A stretch of DNA of 64,000 bases from Gordonia desulfuricans NBRC 100010. Lineage in GTDB: Bacteria > Actinomycetota > Actinomycetes > Mycobacteriales > Mycobacteriaceae. Made by a program: the position numbers and the translations under genes. Location of the stretch: positions 36,366 to 100,365 of the forward strand of contig NZ_BCNF01000039.1 in the NCBI RefSeq assembly GCF_001485495.1, in the 5' to 3' direction. The notes under the pieces were generated by a model. The model was not told the DNA's origin and ran no database searches. It saw only the letters and a list, made by a program, of their open reading frames with translations. Within the stretch, counting starts at the first letter, position 1, and each line of letters starts with the position of its first letter. This document shows, in pieces, positions 15,465-23,343 of this stretch.

Positions 15465-15501
15465 AGCAGGGCCCGGCAGATCAGCCGGGCCCTGCTTTTT
15501 C
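15465..15501 (+). terminator. Terminator of the Gly-Cys-Val tRNA operon
   Basis: A 13-bp stem, AGCAGGGCCCGGC against GCCGGGCCCTGCT, followed by TTTTC. Confidence 0.9.
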
Positions 15502-15593
15502 GTCTCCCCCGGTCCGGAAATGCCGCCGGCATCTCCCCCGCGGCGATGCCACCCCCCTTTCGGAGGCCCTGAAACAGAGTCCGCGCAGGCGTT

Positions 15594-15622
15594 TTGGAAA
15601 TTACACCGTTGTCACGTAATGT
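15594..15622 (+). promoter_or_regulatory. Promoter of the second tRNA Gly-Val unit
   Basis: -35 TTGGAA (15594-15599), 17-nt spacer, -10 TAATGT (15617-15622). The region from TCACGTAATG to the ATCCACAAGATCG leader is a near copy of the first promoter, showing that promoter and tRNA were duplicated together. Confidence 0.75.
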
Positions 15623-15676
15623 TCTGTCCCGCACCACGAACGACAACGATCCACAAGATCGAGTTCGGGCAACAAT

Positions 15677-15749
15677 GCGGATGTAGCGCAGCTGGTAGCG
15701 CATCACCTTGCCAAGGTGAGGGTCGCGGGTTCGAATCCCGTCATCCGCT
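15677..15749 (+). tRNA. tRNA-Gly (anticodon GCC), copy 2
   Basis: Identical to the gene at 15199-15271, including the first base after the acceptor stem. First gene of the duplicated Gly-Val unit. Confidence 0.97.
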
Positions 15750-15782
15750 CGGAGTCAGAATTCGACAATCGAAGATGACCAC

Positions 15783-15854
15783 GCGCGATTAGCTCAGTGG
15801 GAGAGCGCTTCCCTGACACGGAAGAGGTCACAAGTTCAATCCTTGTATCGCGCA
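15783..15854 (+). tRNA. tRNA-Val (anticodon GAC), copy 2
   Basis: Identical to 15386-15457. It follows tRNA-Gly copy 2 directly; the Cys gene present in the first unit is missing here, so the duplication lost it or the first unit gained it. Confidence 0.97.
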
Positions 15855-15857
15855 CCT

Positions 15858-15893
15858 GACGATGGGCCCGGCATTCTTGCCGGGCCCATCGTC
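15858..15893 (+). terminator. Terminator of the Gly-Val unit
   Basis: A 16-bp stem beginning GACGATGGGCCCGGCA with a TTCT loop and its complement; no T run. Confidence 0.75.
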
Positions 15894-15969
15894 GTCTGCG
15901 GATGTCTCGGCGAATGCTATCGACCGGGGTTTCCATGAGTCGGTGTCCGTCGGCGGGAATCCGGGGACG

Positions 15970-16464
15970 ATGACCCGTAATCTTCTCGATATGGACATCG
16001 AGGAAGTGTTCGCCAACGTGGCCGTGGCCTTCGAGGCCATCGGCGCGTTCGCGATGGTGGTGGGCTTCGTGATCGCAGTGGTGCTCAGCGCCCGCTCACT
16101 GAACCGTAAAGAAGGTGGCGCCCAGGCCTTCTCGGTACTGCGCTCCACCCTTGCCTCGGCCATCCTGCTGGGCCTGGAGATCCTCGTGGCCGCCGACCTG
16201 CTGCGGACCATCACCTCCAAGCCGTCGGTGGAGGACGCACTGATCCTGGGCCTGATCGTGGTGATCCGGACGGTGCTGTCGATGTCCATCCAGATCGAAC
16301 TCGAGGGAGTCCTGCCGTGGCGGCGGGCCATGCTGACCTCCGGCGGCCAGATGATCGCCGAGGCCGTCTCCCGCGACGTCGCCGCATCCAAGAACACCGC
16401 ATCGGGCACCGTGGCGGTGTCCAAGAACACAGCACCCGACAACTCGGCATCCACACAGCCCTGA
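15970..16464 (+). CDS. DUF1622 family membrane protein
   Basis: A 164-residue protein with three hydrophobic segments in its first 110 residues, including the LEILVAADLLRTI stretch typical of DUF1622, and a polar Ser/Thr/Ala tail containing two copies of SKNTA. I start it at the ATG at 15970, with GGGGA a few bases upstream; the open frame extends upstream into the tRNA terminator, so an earlier start is unlikely. Function of the family is unknown. It is inserted between tRNA genes of a duplicated cluster. Confidence 0.8.
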   Translation: MTRNLLDMDIEEVFANVAVAFEAIGAFAMVVGFVIAVVLSARSLNRKEGGAQAFSVLRSTLASAILLGLEILVAADLLRTITSKPSVEDALILGLIVVIRTVLSMSIQIELEGVLPWRRAMLTSGGQMIAEAVSRDVAASKNTASGTVAVSKNTAPDNSASTQP

Positions 16465-16473
16465 CCAGCCGAT

Positions 16474-16503
16474 TTGGCGAAACGACGGTCCACCGAATAA
16501 TGT
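16474..16503 (+). promoter_or_regulatory. Promoter of tRNA-Gly copy 3
   Basis: -35 TTGGCG (16474-16479), 18-nt spacer, -10 TAATGT (16498-16503). It is preceded by GACCAGCCGATTTGGC, which also precedes the first tRNA-Gly promoter (15109-15123), so this promoter is another duplicate. Confidence 0.75.
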
Positions 16504-16556
16504 TTCTCCTCGCGTCCCGAGCACAGACAAGGTCCACAAGACCGCCCGGGACCGAT

Positions 16557-16629
16557 GCGGATGTAGCGCAGCTGGTAGCGCATCACCTTGCCAAGGTGAG
16601 GGTCGCGGGTTCGAATCCCGTCATCCGCT
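16557..16629 (+). tRNA. tRNA-Gly (anticodon GCC), copy 3
   Basis: Third identical copy of tRNA-Gly(GCC), transcribed alone from its own TTGGCG/TAATGT promoter. Confidence 0.97.
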
Positions 16630-16746
16630 CCACAACTCCCCCGATCCCGGTTCGGTCGATCCCCTCCTCGGTTCCCGAGACGCCCTCCTCTTCACTCGAG
16701 GCATGCGGCAAGTCGGAAGTCCCTATCAGGCCCCAAGCTTGCGGGC

Positions 16747-16752
16747 TAGCGT
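16747..16752 (+). promoter_or_regulatory. -10 element (TAGCGT) for a leaderless metallothionein mRNA
   Basis: TAGCGT ends 7 nt before the ATG at 16760, the spacing of leaderless genes in this window. No clear -35. There is no ribosome-binding site before the ATG, which favours leaderless translation. Confidence 0.45.
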
Positions 16753-16759
16753 CAGATGC

Positions 16760-16858
16760 ATGACGAGTTATATGAGCGCCCCCGGCTGTGACAATCCCGA
16801 CTGCACCTGTGGTCCCGACTGCAAGTGCGGAGAGAATTGCACTTGCGGCAAGAAGTAG
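16760..16858 (+). CDS. Metallothionein-like Cys-rich peptide (32 residues)
   Basis: A tiny gene whose product has 7 Cys among 32 residues: C10, C15, C17, C21, C23, C27 and C29, with three CxC pairs separated by Gly-Pro-Asp and Gly-Glu-Asn (CTCGPDCKCGENCTCG). There are no aromatic residues after Tyr4, and it ends in Lys-Lys. This is the composition of metallothioneins, which bind Cu(I), Zn(II) or Cd(II) through thiolate clusters in the cytoplasm. It differs from the longer mycobacterial MymT. The ATG at 16760 suits a leaderless start; an in-frame ATG at 16772 would give 28 residues with all Cys kept. It lies 22 nt upstream of the GNAT gene. Confidence 0.75.
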   Translation: MTSYMSAPGCDNPDCTCGPDCKCGENCTCGKK

Positions 16859-16880
16859 TCCACACGAGGAGTTGAGCAGT

Positions 16881-17477
16881 ATGGCGGCATCGGTCGACGA
16901 GTTCTCCGCACCGGGCTTCGCCATCGAGGCCGCCACGGATCCGGCGCTCGCGCCGGCCGTCGCCGACGTCGCCGCTGCCACCTTTCCCCTTGCGTGCCCG
17001 CCACATTCACGACCCGAGGACATCGCTGCGTTCATCCGCGAGAACCTCGGACCGGCGAACTTCGCCGCCTACATCGCGTCGTCGGAATCCGAGGTGCTCG
17101 TCGCCCGGGCCGACGACGGCACCCTCGCCGGGTACGCCCTGGTGCATCATCATGCACCCGCCGACGCCGACGTCGCCGCGGTGATCACCGAACGCCCGTC
17201 GTCGGAGATCTCCAAGATGTACGTCCTGCCCGGCCACCACGCCCACATCCGGCCGTCAGAGACGCGTACAGCCCCACCGTCGCACCTGCTGATGCGCGCG
17301 GCGATCGACCGCGCGCGGCAACGTGGCAGCGCCGTGGTGTGGCTCGGGGTCAACCAGGAGAACGAACGCGCCCAGCGCTTCTACGCGAAGATGGGCTTCC
17401 ACCGCGCCGGGGTCAAGACCTTCGACCTCAACGGCAGGGTCGAACACGACTACGTCCTGCGCCAGTCCCTGACCTGA
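16881..17477 (+). CDS. GNAT family N-acetyltransferase
   Basis: A 198-residue acetyltransferase. The core has a beta-strand pair VLVARADDGTLAGYALV, the acetyl-CoA region EISKMYVLPGHH then a helix (SHLLMRAAIDRARQRG), and the C-terminal WLGVNQENERAQRFYAKMGF block. I choose the ATG at 16881 after GAGGAG; the frame is open further upstream but overlaps the metallothionein gene. The place next to the ZapE gene matches M. tuberculosis Rv2669. The small substrate is unknown. The loop between the P-loop strand and the helix is unusual (RPSETRTAPPSH in place of Q/RxxGxG/A), so CoA binding may differ. Confidence 0.85.
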   Translation: MAASVDEFSAPGFAIEAATDPALAPAVADVAAATFPLACPPHSRPEDIAAFIRENLGPANFAAYIASSESEVLVARADDGTLAGYALVHHHAPADADVAAVITERPSSEISKMYVLPGHHAHIRPSETRTAPPSHLLMRAAIDRARQRGSAVVWLGVNQENERAQRFYAKMGFHRAGVKTFDLNGRVEHDYVLRQSLT

Positions 17478-17610
17478 TCGAACCTGCACCCGCACCCACG
17501 CGACCGCACAGCGGCGAGTCACTCACCGGCGGGCCACACACCGGCCGGGCCCGGGACGACAGACCGACCACACGGCCACAGCGGGCACAGCGGGCACAGA
17601 ACCACAGCCG

Positions 17611-17634
17611 GCGCCCCACCAGATGGTGGGGCGC
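17611..17634. terminator. Bidirectional hairpin between convergent genes
   Basis: GCGCCCCACC (17611-17620), AGAT loop, GGTGGGGCGC (17625-17634): a perfect 10-bp stem between the convergent acetyltransferase and ZapE-type genes. No T run. Confidence 0.65.
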
Positions 17635-17663
17635 CCGCGTCAGGTGTGGATGCGGTGTGCGGC

Positions 17664-18677
17664 TCAGACCGCCGACTCGGCAAACCGCGACAGCGCCAGC
17701 AGACGCGAGGTGGCACGCAGATACTTCTTGCGGTAGCCGCCGTGCAGCATCTCGTCGGTGAAGACCTCGTCGAGCTTGCTGCCCGACACGGTCACCGGGA
17801 TGTCGGCATCGTAGAGACGGTCGGCCAGCACCACCAGACGCAGCGCCACCGACTGGTCCTGCGCCGGATGCACACCCTCGATGCAGACCAGCGAGATCCC
17901 GTCGACGAGGGCCTTGTACTTGGACGGGTGCAGCTTGGCCAGATGCGTGCACAGCTCGTCGAAGTCGTCCAGGGTGGCACCCGGGGTGGACTCGGCCAGC
18001 TCCTCGAGCTCGGTGTCCGAACGCGGTGCGGGGGCCGGCGGCAGATCGCGGTGACGGTAGTCGGGGCCGTCGACGCGGATGGTCTCGAACACCGCCGACA
18101 GCTTGCGGATCTCGCGCAGGAAGTCCTGGGCGGCGAAGCGACCCTCACCGAGCTGCCCGGGCAGGGTGTTGGAGGTGGCGACGATCGAGACACCCTTGGC
18201 GGTCAGCTCGGTCAGCAGCCGCGACACCAGCATGGTGTCGCCCGGATCGTCGAGCTCGAACTCGTCGATACACAGCACGGTGTGCTGCGACAGCCGCTCG
18301 ACGGCGTTGACGAAGCCCAGCGCGCCCACCACGTGCGTGACCTCGACGAAGGTCGCGAACGACTTGGGTTCGGGCATCGAGTGGTAGATCGAGGCGAGGA
18401 GGTGGGTCTTACCCACACCGAATCCGCCGTCGAGGTAGAGGCCGATCCCCTGCGTGGCCTGCTTGCGGGAGAACAGCCCCTTCTTGCCGCCGCGCGCCTT
18501 GCGCGCCCGCACGACGAAGTCACGTGCCTTGGCCACGGCCTGCGCCTGTGACGGCTCGTTGGGGTCGGGGATGTAGCTGTCGAAGCTGACCTCATCGAAG
18601 GTGGACGGCGGAACCATCTCCTGGATGAGCTGTTCGGGAGAGACGACCGGGTTCCGGTCGGAAAGACGTGCCACCAT
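17664..18677 (-). CDS. zapE: ZapE/AFG1 family ATPase
   Basis: A 337-residue P-loop ATPase: Walker A GGFGVGKTH near residue 85, Walker B VLCIDEFEL near 135, and sensor VATSNTLP near 167, as in the AFG1/ZapE family. In E. coli ZapE associates with the division ring; the mitochondrial relative Afg1 helps degrade respiratory subunits. In actinobacteria the role is untested as far as I know. Position between a GNAT gene and the pyrimidine reductase gene matches Rv2670c. Its start lies 33 nt from the divergent reductase gene. Confidence 0.9.
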   Translation of the reverse strand: MVARLSDRNPVVSPEQLIQEMVPPSTFDEVSFDSYIPDPNEPSQAQAVAKARDFVVRARKARGGKKGLFSRKQATQGIGLYLDGGFGVGKTHLLASIYHSMPEPKSFATFVEVTHVVGALGFVNAVERLSQHTVLCIDEFELDDPGDTMLVSRLLTELTAKGVSIVATSNTLPGQLGEGRFAAQDFLREIRKLSAVFETIRVDGPDYRHRDLPPAPAPRSDTELEELAESTPGATLDDFDELCTHLAKLHPSKYKALVDGISLVCIEGVHPAQDQSVALRLVVLADRLYDADIPVTVSGSKLDEVFTDEMLHGGYRKKYLRATSRLLALSRFAESAV

Positions 18678-18710
18678 GGTGGGCAGCCTAACCAGTGCCT
18701 ACCCCGGGGA

Positions 18711-19466
18711 ATGATGCTCTACCAGCATAAAGCGATCCACGTCACACCCGACGACGCCGACGAGACGGACCTCTACCGCGTCCTCGCCGACCGTTACCCC
18801 CACCCCGAGCGGTACGTCCGCGCCAACATGATCGCCACGATCGACGGCGCGATCTCGGTGTCGGGACGCTCCGGTCAGCTCGGCGGACCCACCGATCGCG
18901 CCGTGTTCCGCACCCTGCGCGGGCTCGCCGACGTGGTGCTCGTGGGTGCGGCCACCGCGCTCGCCGAGACCTACCACCAACCGCAGCCGGACCCGCAGTT
19001 CAGCGCCCACCGTGGCGCCGGCCGGCCCGCCGCACCGGTGTTGGCGCTGGTCAGCCGGTCGCTGACGATCGACCCCGCCTACCCCCCGCTCGCCCACCCC
19101 GACACGCTGGTGCTCACCTGCGCGGCCGCCGACCCACAACGACGGCACGCCCTGACCGCGTCGGGAGCCACCCTCGTCGACTGCGGTGAGGGCACCGTCG
19201 ACCTCGTGGTGGCCCTGCGTCATCTGGGCGAGCGCGGTCTGACGCGTGTGCTGTGCGAGGGCGGTCCCCGCCTGCTCGGATCGATGATCGCCGCCGATCT
19301 GCTCGACGAACTGTGCATCAGCACCTCGCCGATGCTCGCCGCCGGTGACGCACCCCGCATCGCGCTCGGCCCCGACCTGCCGCATCTGCCACGGTTCACG
19401 CCCACGCAGATCCTGTCCGACGACGACGGCTACGTCTTCACCCGATGGACACGGGCGGCCCGGTGA
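18711..19466 (+). CDS. Pyrimidine reductase family protein (RibD C-terminal type)
   Basis: A 251-residue protein of the bacterial bifunctional deaminase-reductase C-terminal family: NMIATIDGAIS (substrate region), GLADVVLVGAATA, and CEGGPRLLGSMIAADLLDEL (NADPH and substrate site). It lacks a deaminase domain. In riboflavin synthesis the family reduces the ribosylamino-pyrimidine; free-standing copies like this one (Rv2671 in M. tuberculosis) have also been linked to bypass of antifolate inhibition because they can reduce dihydrofolate weakly. Two ATG codons (18711 and 18714) begin the gene; GGGGA precedes them. Confidence 0.85.
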   Translation: MMLYQHKAIHVTPDDADETDLYRVLADRYPHPERYVRANMIATIDGAISVSGRSGQLGGPTDRAVFRTLRGLADVVLVGAATALAETYHQPQPDPQFSAHRGAGRPAAPVLALVSRSLTIDPAYPPLAHPDTLVLTCAAADPQRRHALTASGATLVDCGEGTVDLVVALRHLGERGLTRVLCEGGPRLLGSMIAADLLDELCISTSPMLAAGDAPRIALGPDLPHLPRFTPTQILSDDDGYVFTRWTRAAR

Positions 19467-19510
19467 CCGCACGACCGGCCCACCGCGCCCGGTTGACTAC
19501 CCTCGCCTTC

Positions 19511-21130
19511 ATGCGGTCGGCACGGAACCCCCTCTCCTCGCGCGTCCCCTCCTCGCGCGGTACGGCACCTGCACGGTCCGTCGTGCCCGCACGGCTCGTC
19601 GCCACCGCGGGCCTCGTCGTCACGCTCGGTCTGGCCGGCTGCGCTGTCGGACCCGACCCCGGCCCCGCCCTGGTCCCCGGTGGCGGCAACGGCGGAGGCC
19701 CGGCCGCGTCGACCACATCGAGCACCCCCGCCCAGGCACCCACCCTGCAGAAGCCCGGCACCGACCTGGCCTGGGGTGGCTGCGCCGGGGCACCCGCGGC
19801 ACCGGCCGGGGTCACCCTGCAATGCGCCGAGCTCGACTCACCGGTCAACCCCGACAACCCGCGGTCGACGCTGACGGTGCACTTCACCCGGGCATCGGTC
19901 GCCGACACCCCCGCCGACGCCGCGCCGCTGGTCCTCACCGCGGGCACCGACATGCCGTCCTCTCGGGCGCTGCGACTGCTCGCCGACGGCCCGGGCCGCA
20001 GCCTGCTGAACAAACACCCGATCGTCGCCGTCGACCGCCGCGGTATCCCCGACAGCACGCCACTGGACTGCCTGACGCGATCAGAACGCGTCACCCTCGC
20101 CGACAACGGCCTGACCGCCGGCGCCGACACCGCCAAGCGCATCACCGACCTCGCCGACGCCGCGTCGTCGGCATCCGACGGCTGCACCGAGACCCTCACC
20201 CCGGATCAGCTGCAGTTCGGCATCACCGCGGCGGCCTCCGACATCGAGACCCTGCGTCAGCGCTGGAACGTCCCCACCCTCGGGCTGATCGGTCTCGGGG
20301 AGGGCTCCGACGTCGCGATCGCCTACACCGCGCTCTACGGCGGGCGCACCGGCCGGCTCGTCCTGGACACACCCACCCCGTTCGGGGCCAACGCCCGCGA
20401 CGCCGGGGCCGTACGCGCCTCGGGCGTCCAGGCGGCCCTGGTGACCTTCGCCCAGCGCTGCGGCGCCCTCGGCGCCGGCTGCCCGCTCGGCACCGCCGGC
20501 GTCGCCACCATGGGTGACGTCCTGACCAAGGGCCGCACCGGCGCACTCGGCGGGCTCTCCGACACCCAGGCGCTCGCCGCGATCACCACCGGACTGGCCC
20601 TGGCACCCAACGACACCGCGGGACTGACCTCCGTCGCCTCGGCGATCGCCGCCGCCGACAACGGCGACGTCAAAGCCCTCACCGACCTCGCGAACCAGGC
20701 CGAGGAACTGCGCCTGACCGACGGCCAGGTGGTGTCGGTGTGCAACGACGTGACCGGCCCGGTCGGCCAGAACGAGGTCGCCGGCCTGGTGACCGCCTGG
20801 ACCAAGCAGAACCCGCTCACCGGAACCGACACCGCGCTCTCGCTGGTCCGCTGCAACGGCTGGGCGTCGAGCGAGCCGGTGAACCCGCCGGAGTCGTTCC
20901 CGGTGGCACCGCTGGTGCTGCTCAACAGCGGTGACCCGATCAACGGCGGAGAGGGCGTCAAAGGCCTGTCGCCGCTGTTCGCGCGCGCCGGCACCACCCC
21001 GGTGACCGTCGACTGGAACGGCCTGGGCTACTCGGTGCTGGCCCGCAGCACCTGCGCCGCCGACGTCGTCGCCCAGTATGTGGCGCACTCCCCGCTGGAA
21101 GGTCCCGCCGACCGCGGCTGCCCGGCGTGA
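19511..21130 (+). CDS. Hydrolase-fold lipoprotein, TAP-like family, with apparent loss of catalytic residues
   Basis: A 539-residue exported protein with a basic N-terminus, a hydrophobic segment and a lipobox (LAGC), so a lipoprotein. The rest follows the actinobacterial tripeptidyl-aminopeptidase-like alpha/beta hydrolase fold (Hip1/CaeA type), with a C-terminal TAP domain and paired Cys. Where the family has the nucleophile elbow GxSxG, this protein reads GLGEG, and the Gly-His-Gly region before the last STC is WNGLGYS, so the catalytic Ser and His appear missing; the Asp in LNSGDPI remains. I start it at the ATG at 19511, 7 nt after a TACCCT -10 (leaderless). Matches the position of Rv2672, upstream of aftC. 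Confidence 0.75.
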   Translation: MRSARNPLSSRVPSSRGTAPARSVVPARLVATAGLVVTLGLAGCAVGPDPGPALVPGGGNGGGPAASTTSSTPAQAPTLQKPGTDLAWGGCAGAPAAPAGVTLQCAELDSPVNPDNPRSTLTVHFTRASVADTPADAAPLVLTAGTDMPSSRALRLLADGPGRSLLNKHPIVAVDRRGIPDSTPLDCLTRSERVTLADNGLTAGADTAKRITDLADAASSASDGCTETLTPDQLQFGITAAASDIETLRQRWNVPTLGLIGLGEGSDVAIAYTALYGGRTGRLVLDTPTPFGANARDAGAVRASGVQAALVTFAQRCGALGAGCPLGTAGVATMGDVLTKGRTGALGGLSDTQALAAITTGLALAPNDTAGLTSVASAIAAADNGDVKALTDLANQAEELRLTDGQVVSVCNDVTGPVGQNEVAGLVTAWTKQNPLTGTDTALSLVRCNGWASSEPVNPPESFPVAPLVLLNSGDPINGGEGVKGLSPLFARAGTTPVTVDWNGLGYSVLARSTCAADVVAQYVAHSPLEGPADRGCPA

Positions 21131-21177
21131 ACAGGGGTTTGTCGAACGTGGTCGGGGCCACGTAGTACGGTGCGCGG

Positions 21178-22464
21178 GTGCCCCTTCTCGACAGGTACCT
21201 CTACCCGCAGATGAGCGTGCAGCGGATCGTCCCGCTGGTGCTCTGGCCCATCACCATCCTGATGATGTTCCACCGGTCGGTCATCCTCGGCGTCAACGGT
21301 GACCGCACCGACGACTTCCGGCCCGTCTACCAGGCCGCGCTGGCATTCCTGAACCGCCAGCCGGTCTACGGCGAGAACCTGAACACCGTCGATCCGCACT
21401 ACCTGTACCCGCCGTCGGGCACCCTGCTGATGTCCCCGCTGGCGGCGATCGACCCGGAACGGTCCCGCTGGCTGTTCATCGCCGCGAGCGTCGTGGCGCT
21501 CGTCGTCTGCGCCTACCTGATCACCCGGCTGTTCGGCTACGCCGCCAACACCTGGGTCCTGCCGACCGTGCTGTTCTTCTTCTTCAGCACCGAGACCGTC
21601 GCGCACACCCTGATCTTCACCAACTTCAACTCGTTCGTGCTGCTCGGGATGCTGGCGTTCATGATCCTGATGCGCGGCCGCCACGACTGGTGGGCGGGGA
21701 TCGCGATCGGACTGACCTTGGCGGTCAAACCGGTCCTCGCCCCGCTCCTGCTGTTGCCGCTGCTGACCCGTCAATGGCGGATCTTCGTCGGCGCCATCGG
21801 TGTTCCGCTGCTGTTGAACATCCTGGCGTGGCCGATCTCCGACGACCCGAAGTCGTTCGTCTCCAACACGCTGCCGTACCTGATGGAGGCCCGCGACTAC
21901 TACAACAGCTCGATCGTCGGCAACGGCATGTACTTCGGTGTCGCCGACTGGCTGATCGTGCTGCTGCGTATCGCGTTCACCCTGATGGCGGTGTTCTCGC
22001 TGTGGTTCCTGTACCGCTACTACCGGCACACCGACGAACTGCTGTGGATGACCACCTCGTCGGGGGTGCTGCTGTGCACCACGTTCCTGGTGGGCTCACT
22101 CGGCCAGGGCTACTACTCGATGCTGCTGTTCCCGCTGCTGATGACGGTGCTGCTGCCCGGTTCGACGATGCGCAACTGGCCGGCGTGGCTGGGTGTGTAC
22201 GGCTGCTTCACCTTCGACGCGTTCTACTCCGATCGCTGGGAGCACTTCGGCCGCGCCCTCGAGTACAACAAGGTGACCTGGGGCTGGTCGCTGCTGATGA
22301 TCGCGGTGTTCTGTTCGCTGCTGTTCCGCTACCTGGACCTGCGCAAGGCCGGGGTGGCCGGCCGCTGGAACGAATGGTCGGCGCCGGCCGCCGCAACCAT
22401 CCCGGCGACGACGCCGTCCCCGGACGAACTGGACACCCGCAAGGCCGAGACCCCCGCCGTCTGA
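21178..22464 (+). CDS. aftC: Arabinofuranosyltransferase AftC
   Basis: A 428-residue polytopic membrane protein of the GT-C fold with about ten membrane segments and the acidic motif DRTDDF in the first outside loop, as in decaprenylphosphoryl-arabinose-dependent transferases. AftC adds the alpha-1,3 branches of arabinogalactan and lipoarabinomannan, so it acts on the outer face of the membrane in cell-wall building. Position between the Rv2672-like gene and msrB matches Rv2673. The GTG start lies 6 nt after TACGGT, a leaderless arrangement. The C-terminal 45 residues are polar and Pro/Thr-rich. Confidence 0.85.
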   Translation: MPLLDRYLYPQMSVQRIVPLVLWPITILMMFHRSVILGVNGDRTDDFRPVYQAALAFLNRQPVYGENLNTVDPHYLYPPSGTLLMSPLAAIDPERSRWLFIAASVVALVVCAYLITRLFGYAANTWVLPTVLFFFFSTETVAHTLIFTNFNSFVLLGMLAFMILMRGRHDWWAGIAIGLTLAVKPVLAPLLLLPLLTRQWRIFVGAIGVPLLLNILAWPISDDPKSFVSNTLPYLMEARDYYNSSIVGNGMYFGVADWLIVLLRIAFTLMAVFSLWFLYRYYRHTDELLWMTTSSGVLLCTTFLVGSLGQGYYSMLLFPLLMTVLLPGSTMRNWPAWLGVYGCFTFDAFYSDRWEHFGRALEYNKVTWGWSLLMIAVFCSLLFRYLDLRKAGVAGRWNEWSAPAAATIPATTPSPDELDTRKAETPAV

Positions 22465-22629
22465 CCGCCGGGCGGTCTGGGCGCCCTGACTTCTGCGAAC
22501 CCGGACGTCGAACGCCCGGTGAGAGAGCCACGGAATCGGACATCACAGAAGTCTCACACGCCACAGAAGGGCCGCTGTGGGGGCGAGGTCCTGTGGCGTG
22601 TGCGGGTGGGGACTCGTACGGTGGGAACC

Positions 22630-23073
22630 ATGACCGATACACCCGCCGAGACCCCCGCTGACACCCCGGCCGAGCTGGCCGATCTCACCGATGAGCAGTG
22701 GCGCGAACGCCTGACCCCGGCCGAATACCGCGTCCTGCGGCAGGCCGGTACCGAGGCCCCGTTCACCGGCGAGTACACCGACTCCAAGACCGTAGGCGTC
22801 TACCGCTGCCGGGCCTGCAACTCCGAGCTGTTCCGCAGCGAGCAGAAGTTCGAATCGCACTGCGGATGGCCGTCGTTCTTCTCCCCGCTGGCCGGCGAGG
22901 CGGTGATCGAACGCTCCGACACGTCGCTGGGTATGCGCCGCACCGAGGTGCTGTGTGCCAACTGCGAGAGCCACCTCGGTCACGTCTTCCAGGGTGAGGG
23001 CTACCCCACCCCCACCGACCTGCGGTACTGCATCAACTCAATCAGCCTGTCGCTGGAACCCACCGAGGACTGA
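22630..23073 (+). CDS. msrB: Peptide methionine-(R)-S-oxide reductase MsrB
   Basis: A 147-residue protein with the full MsrB set: zinc-binding CRAC (C60, C63) and CANC (C109, C112), substrate motif HCGWPSF, and the catalytic C134 in RYCINS. It repairs the R-sulfoxide of methionine in oxidised proteins using thioredoxin. I start at the ATG at 22630, which lies 7 nt behind TACGGT (leaderless); the longer open frame upstream is not MsrB-like. The first 18 residues are a Thr/Pro/Ala-rich extension. Gene order aftC-msrB as in Rv2673-Rv2674. Confidence 0.93.
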   Translation: MTDTPAETPADTPAELADLTDEQWRERLTPAEYRVLRQAGTEAPFTGEYTDSKTVGVYRCRACNSELFRSEQKFESHCGWPSFFSPLAGEAVIERSDTSLGMRRTEVLCANCESHLGHVFQGEGYPTPTDLRYCINSISLSLEPTED

Positions 23074-23095
23074 ACCGGCGAGGCATCGCCCGGCT

Positions 23096-23270
23096 GCGGC
23101 TCGACCACCATCCGGTGGTCGAGCCGCAGCCGTATTCGGTGGTCGAGTATTTGGTGGTCGAACCGCAGCCGTATTCGGTGGTCGACCATTTGGTGGTCGA
23201 GCCGGGACCGAGCCCGAAGGGCGAGGACCCGTGTCGAGACCCGGTGACCCGACGGTGTCGGTGACCACCT
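23096..23270. repeat. Interspersed repeat block R1
   Basis: The msrB-hemQ gap is filled with GGTGGTCGA-type units: GCAGCCGTATTCGGTGGTCGA occurs twice in near-identical form (about 23127 and 23167), and 23192-23239 (starting GGTGGTCGAGCCGGGACCGA) recurs in inverted orientation at 35821-35868. The units are partly self-complementary and carry no gene. Confidence 0.75.
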
Positions 23271-23280
23271 CGAACGCGAG

Positions 23281-23319
23281 AAGGGGCCGGTCCGGACGTC
23301 ATGTCCGGACCGGCCCCTT
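23281..23319. terminator. Strong bidirectional terminator between msrB and hemQ
   Basis: A 17-bp perfect stem starting AAGGGGCCGGTCCGGAC with a 5-nt loop, flanked by A and T on either side, 24 nt from the hemQ stop. Confidence 0.85.
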
Positions 23320-23343
23320 CTGTCAATCGGGTCGGTCAGTGCG

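Noticed and set aside
15862..15969. Upstream extension of the DUF1622 protein
   Set aside because: The extra 36 codons start within the tRNA terminator hairpin and lack membrane or family features.
18661..18700. IdeR box upstream of the ZapE-type gene
   Set aside because: Only a half-site-like GCAGCCTAACC is present; the full 19-bp palindrome is missing.
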